A stretch of 64,000 bases of DNA, from positions 372,001-436,000 of the forward strand of contig OAPG01000001.1 in NCBI GenBank assembly GCA_900208305.1, given 5' to 3'. The notes beneath the pieces were generated by a model, which was not told the origin of the DNA, ran no database searches, and saw only the letters and a program-made list of their open reading frames with translations. Both the position numbers and the translations under genes were made by a program. Positions 41,282 to 51,708 of this stretch are shown piece by piece. Position 1 is the first letter of the stretch; each line of letters opens with the position of its first letter. This DNA comes from Melanopsichium pennsylvanicum (taxonomy: Eukaryota > Basidiomycota > Ustilaginomycetes > Ustilaginales).

Positions 41282-43399
41282 CTAAAGCCTGGCAATGTAT
41301 TCGAGAGCTTTACCTAGGGCAGAACATTGGTCATTCCTCTGTCCGAGCGATTCCATTCTCTGCTGTACTGGTCCAAAGCTCAGACTTTGAAAGTTTCCAT
41401 CTGTCAGCTTGTTCCACGCTCTACCCTCACCAGTAGTTCTCGCTAGTGACGATGCATACGCCTCACCTCTCGCGCTGAGATAGGCAGCAGAAGGAGCAGG
41501 GTTGCCCGTACGAACGAATGCCGAGAATTGATCAAGAATGCTCGCCATCCAAGCCAAATCATTCTCATCCCTGTACGGCAATCGGAATGCACTTCCCGTG
41601 GTGTGGAAGACCGTCATCAGATCACCAGAGTGACACATGTAGTAACTCGAAGCATCCAGCTTACCCGCACCAGCCATGCATACTTTGTTCGGATCGTAGT
41701 TGGGGATCTGGTACGAACGTTGGTCATACAAATATGACCAGACGGAGGGGAAGACGTTGTTCACTACAGAAGCGTAAGCCATGCCTTGAATTCCGCACCG
41801 AAACTTGATGTCAGTGTTGACAGAGACGGTGAGGTTTTGCACTCCGTATTCCTTGACAGGGAATGTGTTGGCCTCGCGAACAACAATGTCGCTATAGTTG
41901 GAAGCGATGCCGGCAGTGTTCATTGCATTGACAACGTTGGTCTCTGATGCAGGCGGCACAATGCCGAGTGAAGCAAGTTCGTCGCGCATAGTACCCCAGA
42001 TGACGGGTACACGATTGACGTGGCCTTGGGCTCGATCTGGGCTTCTCATGTCCAGACGCGGCGAGCGGATGTAGGTACCATCTTGAGTGATGATAGCGAA
42101 AGGTTGAGCGACAAGTTCGCCCACGCTCTTGCTCCGAAGACACGCTAGCACGTCAGAGGCAGTGTCACAGCCGAGGTTGCGAACAACTTCGCCCCCACGC
42201 CCTTGGCGTGCTTGTTCGATAGTTGGATAGGTGAACGAATCATCGTGACCTCTGCCGCTGAAAACAATAGCGCGATTGAACAGGCCTGCTGCAGCGGGCG
42301 AGGCGAGCAAGTTTTCGACGTGTTGCGCTCCGGCTGATTGACCAGCAACAGTCACGCGCTCAGGATCTCCGCCAAACTCCTTGATGTACTTCTGCACCCA
42401 CTTGAGCGATGTCACCACGTCACCAAGACCGTAGTTGCCTCGAACTTGTTCGTTGTAAGTGAGATAGCCGAGGGAGCCAAGACGGTAGTTGATATTCACG
42501 ACGACCACATCACTACGACTGGCCATGTTTCCTCCATCAAAAGTGTAGTCGAGTCCGCTTCCTGAAGTGTAGCCTCCGCCGTGGATCCACAAAAGGACGG
42601 GCTTGAGATTTCTGCTGTTCGAAGTTTCAGAAGTTGAGGGCAAGTAGGGCGTGTAGATGCTCAGTACTTGGCACTGCTCGGTATACGTCGGGAATCCATC
42701 AGAGTTTTGAGGGCATTGCTTGTCACGAGATCCATCTAGAGCCGAGATGGGACCGCTGCCAGCCGTACGTGCATCGTACACGGTCGAGTAGGTGAATCGC
42801 TGCGTTGGGTTTGCATAGGGCAAAGCGAGGAAACGGAACGACTTTGCATCACGATATCCAGTGTACTGCACGTCATTGCTCTGCATGGTTACGAGCCATC
42901 TTGCAGAGGTGTCGGTGGAGTTTGCCGTGTTCCATGGTGCACTCTGCGTACAGAGCGCAGGGAACTTGCTGCCGATGTTCGGCTTTACGACTTTAATGCT
43001 TGCCGTGCCACCTCTGCCGGACGATGCGGTCAAAGCGGCACGGTCTGCCACCCAGAAGGATTGCGCCGAAGGATAGCTACCATCGTAGATGAGGTAGTTG
43101 AGCTGATCTTGCAATCCAGCGTTGATAGAGGCAGATGACGAGATGAGCGCTTCCCCGAGAGATTGACACTTTGCAGCTGCTTCATCTGCGGTGGAAGGTG
43201 TGGTGAGGAGAAGGTACCCAGCTTGACGAGATGACGAAATAGCCTTAGTCCAGTCCAGGTCGTTTTGGTACAGGAAGCGGATACCGCTGCCGATGAAGGA
43301 CGGTGTAGCAACCAGGACGTTTGGAGAGGCAGCGCCCTGTACGCCGTGTGCGCCAAAAAGGGCCGAGAGAAGGGCCCACATGCCGATAGGTGCCATCAT
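41282..43399 (-). CDS. Secreted type-B carboxylesterase/lipase
   Basis: 705 residues from the ATG at 43399 (MMAPIGMWALLSALFGAHGV), chosen because it begins a clean signal peptide; the frame is open to 43474. The alpha/beta-hydrolase core has the oxyanion loop WIHGGGYTSGSG (near 272) and the nucleophile elbow VTVAGQSAGAQH (Ser near 354). The segment YLPSTSE...NSRNLKPVLLWIHGGG is typical of the family. Before the core lies an extra ~150-residue N-terminal region, so the protein is longer than the usual ~550. The catalytic His is probably in the SGDLMTVFHT segment. Many N-glycosylation sequons fit secretion. The substrate is unknown. Confidence 0.85.
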   Translation of the reverse strand: MMAPIGMWALLSALFGAHGVQGAASPNVLVATPSFIGSGIRFLYQNDLDWTKAISSSRQAGYLLLTTPSTADEAAAKCQSLGEALISSSASINAGLQDQLNYLIYDGSYPSAQSFWVADRAALTASSGRGGTASIKVVKPNIGSKFPALCTQSAPWNTANSTDTSARWLVTMQSNDVQYTGYRDAKSFRFLALPYANPTQRFTYSTVYDARTAGSGPISALDGSRDKQCPQNSDGFPTYTEQCQVLSIYTPYLPSTSETSNSRNLKPVLLWIHGGGYTSGSGLDYTFDGGNMASRSDVVVVNINYRLGSLGYLTYNEQVRGNYGLGDVVTSLKWVQKYIKEFGGDPERVTVAGQSAGAQHVENLLASPAAAGLFNRAIVFSGRGHDDSFTYPTIEQARQGRGGEVVRNLGCDTASDVLACLRSKSVGELVAQPFAIITQDGTYIRSPRLDMRSPDRAQGHVNRVPVIWGTMRDELASLGIVPPASETNVVNAMNTAGIASNYSDIVVREANTFPVKEYGVQNLTVSVNTDIKFRCGIQGMAYASVVNNVFPSVWSYLYDQRSYQIPNYDPNKVCMAGAGKLDASSYYMCHSGDLMTVFHTTGSAFRLPYRDENDLAWMASILDQFSAFVRTGNPAPSAAYLSARGEAYASSLARTTGEGRAWNKLTDGNFQSLSFGPVQQRMESLGQRNDQCSALGKALEYIARL

Positions 43400-43984
43400 C
43401 GTGGCGGCGGAAGTGGAACTGCAATTCAGTCGGCTCGCCGGAATGGGTGCGGGTAAGATGAGCAAGAGGGTCAAGCATCAAGGTCGGATCGTAGATGGTT
43501 ACACTTTTTAATTGAACAGTGGCTCAGGATGTCTCGAGGGAAATCACATCGCACTTGGACGGCAGCGGAGGTCTGCAAGCATGAATGACAGCAGACACTT
43601 TCCCTCAAAAGAAGCTGCAGCCATCGCACTTTGATGTGATCGAATGCATTGAGGTGTCTTTGTGGAACTGGCTGTTGGCTCGACTCTGGCCTCGCACCGC
43701 TGGATAGTGCGGGGTCGCAGGTGCGAATCGGTACGCGAAGCAGACTGGACGAAGCAACACCGAGCCTATGAACGACGTGAATGAATAGCCGAAGCTGAGG
43801 GGCGGTACACGTAGGAGCCCATTTGCTGAAGGCGAGACTGGCGATCCTAACAATGTATTAGCGTGTTTATGGGACCCTGACCTCGCTGCTAAGCGAAGAC
43901 AAGGATATTGCAAAGGAACAACAAAATTGGGGGTATGCGAGCCCAGAAGATGAGTCGAAGCACGATTCGAGGAATGAAGGCGTT
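43400..43984. other. Left border of accessory island
   Basis: Upstream region of the carboxylesterase. A 127-codon minus frame (43605-43988) has no recognisable features. Confidence 0.4.
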
Positions 43985-45295
43985 TCATGCAGATCGCATG
44001 GAGAGATTGAAAGCCTGCGGTGAATCGGTCAGGGTTACTCGTACTCCATCTTCATGAAGTTTGCGTAGCCTTTTGCACTTCTTCCCATAATCAAGGCGCC
44101 CACGAATGACTGAAGCACAGTGTGCCTTGACAGCCTGTGAGCGATGCTCCACAGCGAAACTATTGTCATGTTGGCTTGCTCCTGGCCAATAGATGGCCAA
44201 CGGATTGAATGTGTACCCTTCTGACCTCAACAGCCCCGTAATCATATCCTCTCAAGTTCGACCAGGAGGAGGCTCAGGCAGAGACGCCCACGCATTCTTC
44301 GTCTCAGCGACTAGATGACTCATCACCATGTGGCTGCTGGATATGGGCTCATACGCTGCCGCGGACGACATCCCGCTTTCAATGTCCCACTTAAAGCGTC
44401 CTCGGACAAGCAATTGCGTGCACCTGTGCACAAAGATCCTGGCGATAGCAGGCAGTGTACGCGATACTGCGGCTCCCATGACGTTGAGAGCAAAAACGTT
44501 TTGCTGCACTGACGGATTTTAGCGAACCACCCGCTGGCCTCAAGCGAGGACTTGCTTGACAATCTCTTGACTTGCGACCTGTGAGAGGCGTGATAGAGCA
44601 TAGTACCGAATCATGGCGCAGTCATAGCAGATATCGGGATGCATGCGGCCAGGCCTTACAAATTGATCGTACCATTGGACCTTGGCATGGCGCTCGGCGA
44701 CACCCGGAGGCGTCGGATTAATGGTCCTTTCGGTCCCGACTGCACAGAGCCAGGACGTCTCGGACCCTGTGCAGACTGGCAGCAGAAACGCGGAGCCTGC
44801 AATCCAGCGAGGCAGAGTCTCTGGCGAGTCTAGTTCGTCCATTGAGACAGGCACAACCCAAGCATCTGGCGGTCTGTCGCAGAAGCGCCCTAGGACGTCG
44901 ACCAGCTTATCTGCAAGTCCTCGGCCTCGAGCCGCTTGCCTCGTCGCTATCAAAAGCACATTGCCTTTGATCCCCTGGCTGCTACTTAGGGCACGGGTCA
45001 CAGAGCTCGAGATAATGTCGCGCACGACTTCAGAGCGCCTTCCAATCACGGCCAAGGACTCGTAGCCATGGTGGTCTTCCATTGAAGCGATGTGTTCGCA
45101 CGACTGAGCTATTGCGTATGCTTGCGAGAGATTATCAAACCGTGGCCTTCGCGACTGAGACCGCGAAGGTCCAGCCGTGCCCCACATCTCGTGCAGAAAC
45201 CTGGGAGCACCTCGAGCTGACTCGTCAGACAATGGCATCGCGTTGCCCTCATGCGGGTGATCGCACGGCACTGAAGACAAAGAGTTATGCGCCAT
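43985..45295 (-). pseudogene. Broken or oddly spliced orphan gene, three blocks in one frame
   Basis: Three open blocks share the same minus-strand frame: 44540-45295 (251 codons from an ATG), 44252-44509 and 43985-44245. They are separated by only three stop codons (near 44540, 44523 and 44254). The blocks read like real protein, for example VVPVSMDELDSPETLPRW and HPDICYDCAMIRYYALSRLS in the first, and RIFVHRCTQLLVRGRFKWDI in the second. No consensus donor and acceptor remove the stops cleanly; GTCAAG donors with the CGTCAG acceptor near 44515 would keep the frame. It could therefore be a decaying gene or a gene with non-consensus introns. There is no signal peptide and the family is not recognised. 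Confidence 0.4.
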
Positions 45296-45504
45296 CAGAG
45301 AAAAGCTTCGGGCTGATTAATCCATTGTCCTCCGCGATCACAAGGCAACTGCGCCTCAGAATGGATTAATCGAAACTTCTTGACACTAGGCCTAAGCAAC
45401 GGGCGTCGTCCGGGCGGACCAGAGCAAGAGCGACCGATACTGATGACGTCGCGTCTGTGAGGAGGACAGAAGAGCAGGCAAGCAGGACTTCGATATCGAA
45501 CGAG

Positions 45505-46176
45505 ATGGAGTCTTGGAGATCACAATTCGCACAGCTGGGCGGCGGAGTACAGATACCTGGCTCATCCGCGATATCTACCTTTCGGTGCTTGAGCTGGGGC
45601 ATCCCCATGCCAATGACACCGTCAGAAGACAAGGTGCACGGAGCGTTTGCGCGGGGCATGGACATGCCTTGGCCTCCAGCTAACAACTCGTGGAGGCCGT
45701 TCTACGTTATCTCGAAGACTCAGATTGACGGTTCTACCATTGTGACAGCTCTGCTTACTCATCCCGCGACGTCGACTGCTGACTGTGAGGTTCCGGAGTA
45801 TTCGAGCATCATGAAGACAAGGGACGTCGATTTTATGCTTCGCGTTATCGCGCATCCTTCCAATGGGGAGTCCCGGACATCGTTGGTTCCAAACAGCGAG
45901 GGAAGGATCAAGGGCAGGTATTCCATGCGAGCCATTGACATGTCTGTGCCTCAGTCTCGTATGTCATCTCACACCAACAGGTGGAGCCCTAGCTTCGTGT
46001 CGCTATCGCACTCCTCGTTAATATTCGTGGTGTCGAGGCACGGGAAGACTTGGACATGCCTGCCTTCGTCGTCGACGCTGCAGCAGATTTTGAGAGTGCG
46101 CAGCCCAGACTTCCTGTTGACGGAAAACCTCAGCAGGGTGATGGTCAAGCCTCGTCTCATGTCAGGTATGGACTAG
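45505..46176 (+). CDS. Orphan ORF, doubtful
   Basis: A 223-codon frame from the ATG at 45505 (open further upstream to 45370), ending LMSGMD. It has no recognised domain. In 45480-45680 another plus frame (with DFDIERDGVLEITIRTAG) looks more protein-like but has no start. This suggests a shifted or decayed coding sequence, not an intact gene. It is divergent from the broken minus-strand gene next to it. Confidence 0.22.
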   Translation: MESWRSQFAQLGGGVQIPGSSAISTFRCLSWGIPMPMTPSEDKVHGAFARGMDMPWPPANNSWRPFYVISKTQIDGSTIVTALLTHPATSTADCEVPEYSSIMKTRDVDFMLRVIAHPSNGESRTSLVPNSEGRIKGRYSMRAIDMSVPQSRMSSHTNRWSPSFVSLSHSSLIFVVSRHGKTWTCLPSSSTLQQILRVRSPDFLLTENLSRVMVKPRLMSGMD

Positions 46177-47786
46177 TCCCATGCCAAGATATCGAACACT
46201 GGCTCGTGCACGTTCGTAGGCTTGCCACGCCACATAGAGGACGTTGTTACAGGGACTCAGAATGAGTCCGGATGAAACCCTTGATTTTATCGGGTATCAT
46301 ATCGAGTTCCGGTAAAAGGTGGGTTTCCAGCCAATTTTGGTTGGACACTTGCCGGAAGCCGTGGACGGGGACCAGAGGCTGTAAAGGGCCGTTACAAGAG
46401 TTGGAAAGATCTCCAGCAGGTATGGAGGGTCCAGATAACAGGCTCGGTAGGATTTGGGGTCAAGCGATAGGCAGCTACTGGCTCTGGTAGCCAGCACTGA
46501 TAAGCACGGGGGCCAAATCCAGTGTACACAGGCACAAGGCAGCTAGGGAGACTAACCGCCAATAAGGGGGTCCCTGATAAGAGGGATCCTGATAAAAACT
46601 TCAAGCAGGGCTTGATGTATATAAGAGGACACTTGTTTCAATCATGGAGGAGCAGGGCTCATCCACTCTATTATTCATTACCTTTAGTCATATGTTATAA
46701 GTTTCTCAGTATCTACTTCTTGTCTCCGCTGCAATCACCAGGTATTGCAGCATTATAGTGTTTGTGTCTTCCTCACTGGAGAAACCGAACACACTCGACG
46801 ACTGTCAGCACCTCTACTGACACTGCAGCACCTCCACTGTAGGCGGAACCTCAACTGCGGCGACGGAATCCACACCGTAGCCTTATCAGACAGTGACCAC
46901 GGCTCCCAAGTTCCCAGGAGACATTGTAGACAGCAATTGGCGCTTGCATCAAGGACACTTGTGTGCAGCGCAGGTCACACAATCATCTAGACAAGCCGCA
47001 CTACCGCTGAACGGAGTGTTCACAGGGGCTAGTCGACTCGGAACGGTTCCAGCGGGTCTCGGCACGAACCAGATAGAAAACACACTTCCAGCGGGTTCAT
47101 TTTGGAACGCGATAAAACCCCACATTTAATCAGGTTCCATCGGATATTAAATAGAACCCCACCTTAGGCACATCGGCCCCTGACAGCGTGGACATGTTGG
47201 TCGCATGAGCACGTTTGGGTGTCGAGGAATGAAACAAGCATCCGAGGCGTTAGAATTTGTCAGCTTCGCTCCTCTGTTCATCCTGCTCACGTGACTGCCA
47301 ACATTCCGGAGGTGAGTTTCACAGAGAACGACGGCCAAGGTAAGTAAGCATGACCGCTCTCAAGCTAAGCAACCAAACGAGTGGCTTATGTCCGATAGCT
47401 GGTTTACGACACTAATCAAACGATCTAACAAATTGAAATTGCGGGAAATTTCATTCAGTTGAATACGTTGTGATTCAGGGTCCAGCAAAATGATGATCTT
47501 GCAGCTAAAATTACATTAAAGTAAAATTTAGATTACGTGTCGCTGCTCAGCCTAAATATTGCGTGGCGGGGGAGCACAGCCAACTTTTGCTTGGCGAGCT
47601 CAGCCATTCACGATTCAAGCTCATTCGAAGCCCAAAACGACATGCAGCACCATCATCGCTTAACGTCTACCTACTTGCCTCACCAGGCTCACCAGCTTTC
47701 ACTTGCAACTTGTTCCTGAGTTGACTTGGACACACCTCTTGGCACATATTCAACATAAACGCCTATCGAATCATCCACCTCTCAAA
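46177..47786. other. Right part of accessory island, no intact gene
   Basis: It contains the repeat-flanked element described separately (46267-47144) and AT-richer sequence up to the AN1 gene. No coding frame is supported. Confidence 0.45.
46267..47144. mobile_element. Candidate non-autonomous element with imperfect inverted ends
   Basis: The left end (46267-46316) begins TCCGGATGAAACCCTTGATT. The reverse complement of the right end (about 47098-47144) begins TCCGATGGAACCTGATTAAA. Both continue to a shared TATCGMGTTCC block. Inside there is a TATATAAG box at 46618-46625 but no transposase or reverse-transcriptase frame. No target-site duplication is visible, so the borders and class (MITE-like or solo LTR) are uncertain. 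Confidence 0.35.
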
Positions 47787-48846
47787 ATGCCAGAACGAAC
47801 CACAGGACCGATGATGTTCATTGGCGAGCGATGTGCTCTTCAAGAATGCCATCGAGAAGACTTTCTACCGTTCAAGTGCAGTGATTGTCGTCAACACTAC
47901 TGCTCAAATCATTTTCGACCTCAAGCACATCGATGCTCTCACTATCAAGAGAATGACCTCGACTATCGAGTACCGTTGTGTCCGATCTGTGACAATCCAC
48001 CCCAAGGCTGGAAGCGAGATCAAGATCCAAACATTGCCATGGACCATCATCTCAACGGACAGTGTCCCATGCTCGATAGCAACGGACATCTCAGCCCTGA
48101 TGCAACCACGTCTATATCAGATTCCACAAAGAGAGTCAAAAAGACGAACGAATGCTCCTTTGTCAAGTGCTCCAAGATCATGGTCGTCCCCATCAAGTGT
48201 CCGCAGTGTTTGGCTTGCTTCTGCCCATCTCATCGAGCACCTAATCAACACATCTGCAAGGATTCTTCATCTTCATCATCATCTCCAGCGTCATCTATCA
48301 CAAACACCGGCATCCGGAATGCATTCTCCAACCTCAAGATCAGCATACCCAGCACCAACTCCAGCTCGAATCAATCGGCACCACCATCGAAACACACACC
48401 GGCATCGGCTCGTCAGGCAGACACATTGCACAGCTCAGTACCTTTTGTCAAGATGTTTGACAAGTCTGAAAAGTGGGTGCCAACGCCAATCTTTGGCAAG
48501 GCTTGAGATCCATTGCTGCAGCGCGTAGGCCTCCCTCTTGTTTCAGCCGGGCTTGCGCTTCTGACCCTTGATCGGTATGGCTTGAGTCCAAACGCCTATC
48601 TTGCGAGAGATTTGTTCCGTTTACGGATCACGAATGACTGACAATGGTCTCAACATATATTCCCTTTTTTTGGAATGACACAGACGAGCGAAAGCAGAAA
48701 GGCTCTCCGCCATCCGAGCCATGCAAGCACGACAGAAGAAAGGCATCCTGTCCGAACCAGACAAGCTCAAGCTGGCGGAAGAAATGGCTGCACTTTCAAA
48801 GACGGAGCGTATGAAAGCCAATGATTCAGACTGCGCCGTCATGTGA
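47787..48846 (+). CDS. AN1-type zinc-finger protein with C-terminal CaaX box (ZFAND2-like)
   Basis: Exon 1 is 47787-48472 and exon 2 is 48684-48846 (donor GTGGGT, acceptor GACACAG, phase 2), giving 282 residues. Two AN1 fingers are visible: about 10-57 (CALQECHREDFLPFKCSDCR, ending HRC) and about 120-165 (CSFVKCSKIMVVPIKCPQCL, ending HIC). A Ser-rich linker follows. Exon 2 adds a helical basic segment (RAKAERLSAIRAMQARQKKG) and ends CAVM, a CaaX prenylation motif. Animal ZFAND2B/AIRAPL also pairs two AN1 fingers with a CaaX box and works with p97 and the proteasome at the ER. If exon 2 is skipped the protein ends at PIFGKA (stop 48504-48506) without the lipid site. The splice is inferred from phase and coding character. 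Confidence 0.78.
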
Positions 48847-48981
48847 TGTCTCTACTTTCCCACGACTTTTCGTTGTCACCAGGCTCGTCTTATGTATACC
48901 CTTTCGTAATGTTCTTACAGACGTCAAACCAATACATGGAATTCCTCTTGGGATCAAATCATCAAGGTACAGATAGAAGTA

Positions 48982-49083
48982 TAGATACAGATACAAATAC
49001 AGATACAAATACAAATACAAATACAAATACAAATACAAATACAAATACAAATACAAATACAAATACAAATACAAATACAAACA
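48982..49083. repeat. (ACAAAT)n hexanucleotide array
   Basis: About 15 to 17 units of ACAAAT with a few ACAGAT variants at the left end, between the convergent AN1 and AlkB genes. Confidence 0.9.
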
Positions 49084-49131
49084 GAGGGATGGATGTGGCG
49101 ATTGGCTGTTTTGCTTTTCGAGAGGCGTGTT

Positions 49132-50097
49132 TTATTTGTCGTCATACACGAGTTGACGAAAAGTGATGCTGATTCTGGGAGCTTTGACTTTGAGCTCTTT
49201 TGGAATTTGGTGAGTGTAGAACTTTTGTGTTTGACCTTGCATGACTAGTAAGCTTCCACCTTTCAAAGTCCATCTTTTCCTGAGCATGATGTGGGTATTG
49301 TCGGATTGAAGTTCAGCGCTTTGAGATTTGCGTTGCATGATCCAAGAACGATCTGCACCTAAACTGATTGTGACGATGACTTTATTTTCGATATTGTCGG
49401 AATGTTTACCGATGAAAATGGATCCATTTTCGTATTTGTTAAGCATGCAGTGATTGAAGCGTACTTGGCTACCCAAACATCCATCTGTACAAAGTAAAGA
49501 GGCAATGTGATTTAAAAGCGGTGGAAAAGGGGAATGAAGTTGAACGGGATGACCGCTATATTTGAGAGTGAGACCGGGGGATGTGGAATAGGCAGCAATT
49601 TCGCGAGACTGAGTGATTTCACGCCCGTACACTTTGAGTTTAGGTCGATACCATTCGGGTAAACGATCAAGTTGAGTTCTCCACTCTTCGGCGAGACTAC
49701 GATCGATAAAGTTGGGATTGTAGAAGACTTGAGCATCAGGAAGTTCAGTTATAGCGTAAGTGGAACAAAAGCTAGGTTGGGTAACTTGGTGAAATGGTCC
49801 TTTGTGATGGTATTTTGGTGCAGCTGACCAAGTGTTGAGCGGTGAAATTGGTTCTAGCTTTGGTCGCTTTCTATCATGAGCGTCGTCAGAGACTGTAGAT
49901 CCTGAATCGGATGGGTTGAAAGTTTGCGAGCGAGTGCGTTTTGCAATTCCAGAGCCAGAGTCATCCTTGTTTTGCGGTAGTGTGTTCCGTTGCCCGCCAA
50001 ACTTGATATTGAAGAGCGTACTCTGAAAGAAGCGTTTGGTTGTAGTATTTTGCGGCGACGCCGGAGCGGAAGGTGTGAATGAATTTGATCTTGTCAT
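49132..50097 (-). CDS. AlkB-like Fe(II)/2-oxoglutarate dioxygenase (ALKBH2/3 type)
   Basis: 321 residues from the ATG at 50097; the frame upstream starts only with GTG. The N-terminal ~110 residues are Ser/Thr/Lys-rich and probably disordered, with a basic KRTRSQ segment. The catalytic core has GKHSDN (His and Asp of the iron triad, near residue 229), the second His in FYTHQIPKE (near 295) and the 2-oxoglutarate-binding arginines in PRISITFRQL. YNPNFIDRSLAEEW and VRFNHCMLNKYENGSIFIG fit the ALKBH2/3 fold. Such enzymes remove alkyl groups from DNA or RNA bases. No intron is evident. The coding sequence uses more A/T-ending codons than MFE-2 or pyruvate kinase. Confidence 0.85.
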   Translation of the reverse strand: MTRSNSFTPSAPASPQNTTTKRFFQSTLFNIKFGGQRNTLPQNKDDSGSGIAKRTRSQTFNPSDSGSTVSDDAHDRKRPKLEPISPLNTWSAAPKYHHKGPFHQVTQPSFCSTYAITELPDAQVFYNPNFIDRSLAEEWRTQLDRLPEWYRPKLKVYGREITQSREIAAYSTSPGLTLKYSGHPVQLHSPFPPLLNHIASLLCTDGCLGSQVRFNHCMLNKYENGSIFIGKHSDNIENKVIVTISLGADRSWIMQRKSQSAELQSDNTHIMLRKRWTLKGGSLLVMQGQTQKFYTHQIPKELKVKAPRISITFRQLVYDDK

Positions 50098-51708
50098 GTG
50101 TGATTTGACCAGAGGTAGCAAACGTGTTATAGTGATGACGAAAGGCAGGTTTGGCCGGAGCTCACTGGATGATGAGGTTGCCACAACTTTGCCACCAACG
50201 TTTCGAGCCGGCTACTTATTCATTTGCCAGGGTCCACCTAAGTTGAAAATGAACCCTCGTTCGTGCACGCATGCAGAAAGCCGACCGGGGCCCGATCCTT
50301 ATATCGATTTCGACCCAAATATCGAGATTCTGACTCAGCATAGAAAGTTAGACACGAAAAGTCTCCGCCGCGCATTTCGCCGTTGCGGATGACTTTGCGC
50401 CCGTTTTTTTTAATGTATTATGCTTGGCCAACGCGGCGGTTAAAAATTACGAGGGCCGAGAGATCTGCTTATCAGTAGCTCATATTGTAGTGGGTCTTGT
50501 CTTGGTGAGCAATGAATCTCTTTCCTCTGGCCAAAGCGTTGATTTATTTTTTTCATATTTGCGCTTCATTGACTCACTGTGTGCATCTGCACTCGATCCA
50601 TTGTCGTTATGCCTGAAGCTGAACAAAGCTATCATCTCAGGTTGATCCATCCAACTCGCAAGGCAAAAACAAAATGATCAAAAAAAAACGCTTTGTTGGA
50701 GACCGGCGAAATTCGCGCTGTTGAGAAAGAGAGAAGAGACTTTCCAGGGGATTCCCGGCAGAATCAAAGTTTTTTTTTTTTCGGAATTCTAGTACGGTTA
50801 GAGGATATATTGTAGGCCGTGCGCCAGAAAGCGTCGTAGGGAAAGTGCCTCATATGTAGATACTGTATTTGAACTTTCCAAGAATTGGGAAATCAAACTC
50901 GCCGGCGGAGAGTGTGGGTGCGTGCTCTCACGGCTGAAGCTCAGTCGAGCCAACTTTGAGTTTCAACTGTCTCTTGAATTTTCACGACGCTGGCTGTGAA
51001 GCCTCAGAACTGCGTTAGAAGCGGAAGTGGATTTTGTGCGGTAGTTTAGATGGGATATGCACCACACACGATAGGCAGTCGCCTGCATGCCCTGCATTAA
51101 AGTTGCGTTGTTGCGTTATTGGAACCAAATCGATTGCCAGAATTTTTTAATTTTTTTTTTTTTTTTTTTTGGTTTTTTTCATCCAGCGATTCTGTGCGCA
51201 AAGCCACCTTATTCATTGGGTGGCTGAGCAACAACACTGATCAATTATTGCTGTGCTAGACCACGCTGCTTGCCAATATGCTGCACCTGTTACCAACACG
51301 TCGGCGAGTTTTTTTTTCTTTTTTTTTTCTTTTTTTTTTTCTTTTTTTTCTTCTATCTCTCACTCTCTCGTTCTTGTCGGTCAAGTGTGATTTTACGCTA
51401 TGGTTCTTCTTCTGGCGGCAAGGCCCGACTGTACTGTCTGGCTCAATTTTCTTTATGTGTGTGGGTGAATGGGCGAAAAGGTCAAGACGAGATCTTGCTA
51501 TCTTTGTACTTGATCTGCGAGCACCAGTCAGTGGCGTGCTTCTCTCTGAGTCTCTCTGAGATTGTCATCTGCCAACTTTTCTTTGGTTCTGTCGGCTCAG
51601 ATCAATACTTGTTCCTCGCCGCGCTTCACCACCTACCACCATCGTCCTCTTTATCCTCATCTTCTCGATCATAACTTTCACCGGTCAAGGTCAAATACAC
51701 ATATCACC
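50098..51708. promoter_or_regulatory. Divergent upstream region, AlkB / pyruvate kinase
   Basis: 1.6 kb with several long T tracts (T20 at 51151-51170; T-rich tract 51309-51353) and a C/T-rich leader before the pyruvate kinase ATG. No coding frame is supported. Confidence 0.5.

Noticed and set aside
43605..43988. 127-codon minus-strand frame
   Set aside because: No protein-like features or start context; not in frame-consistent continuity with strong coding signals.
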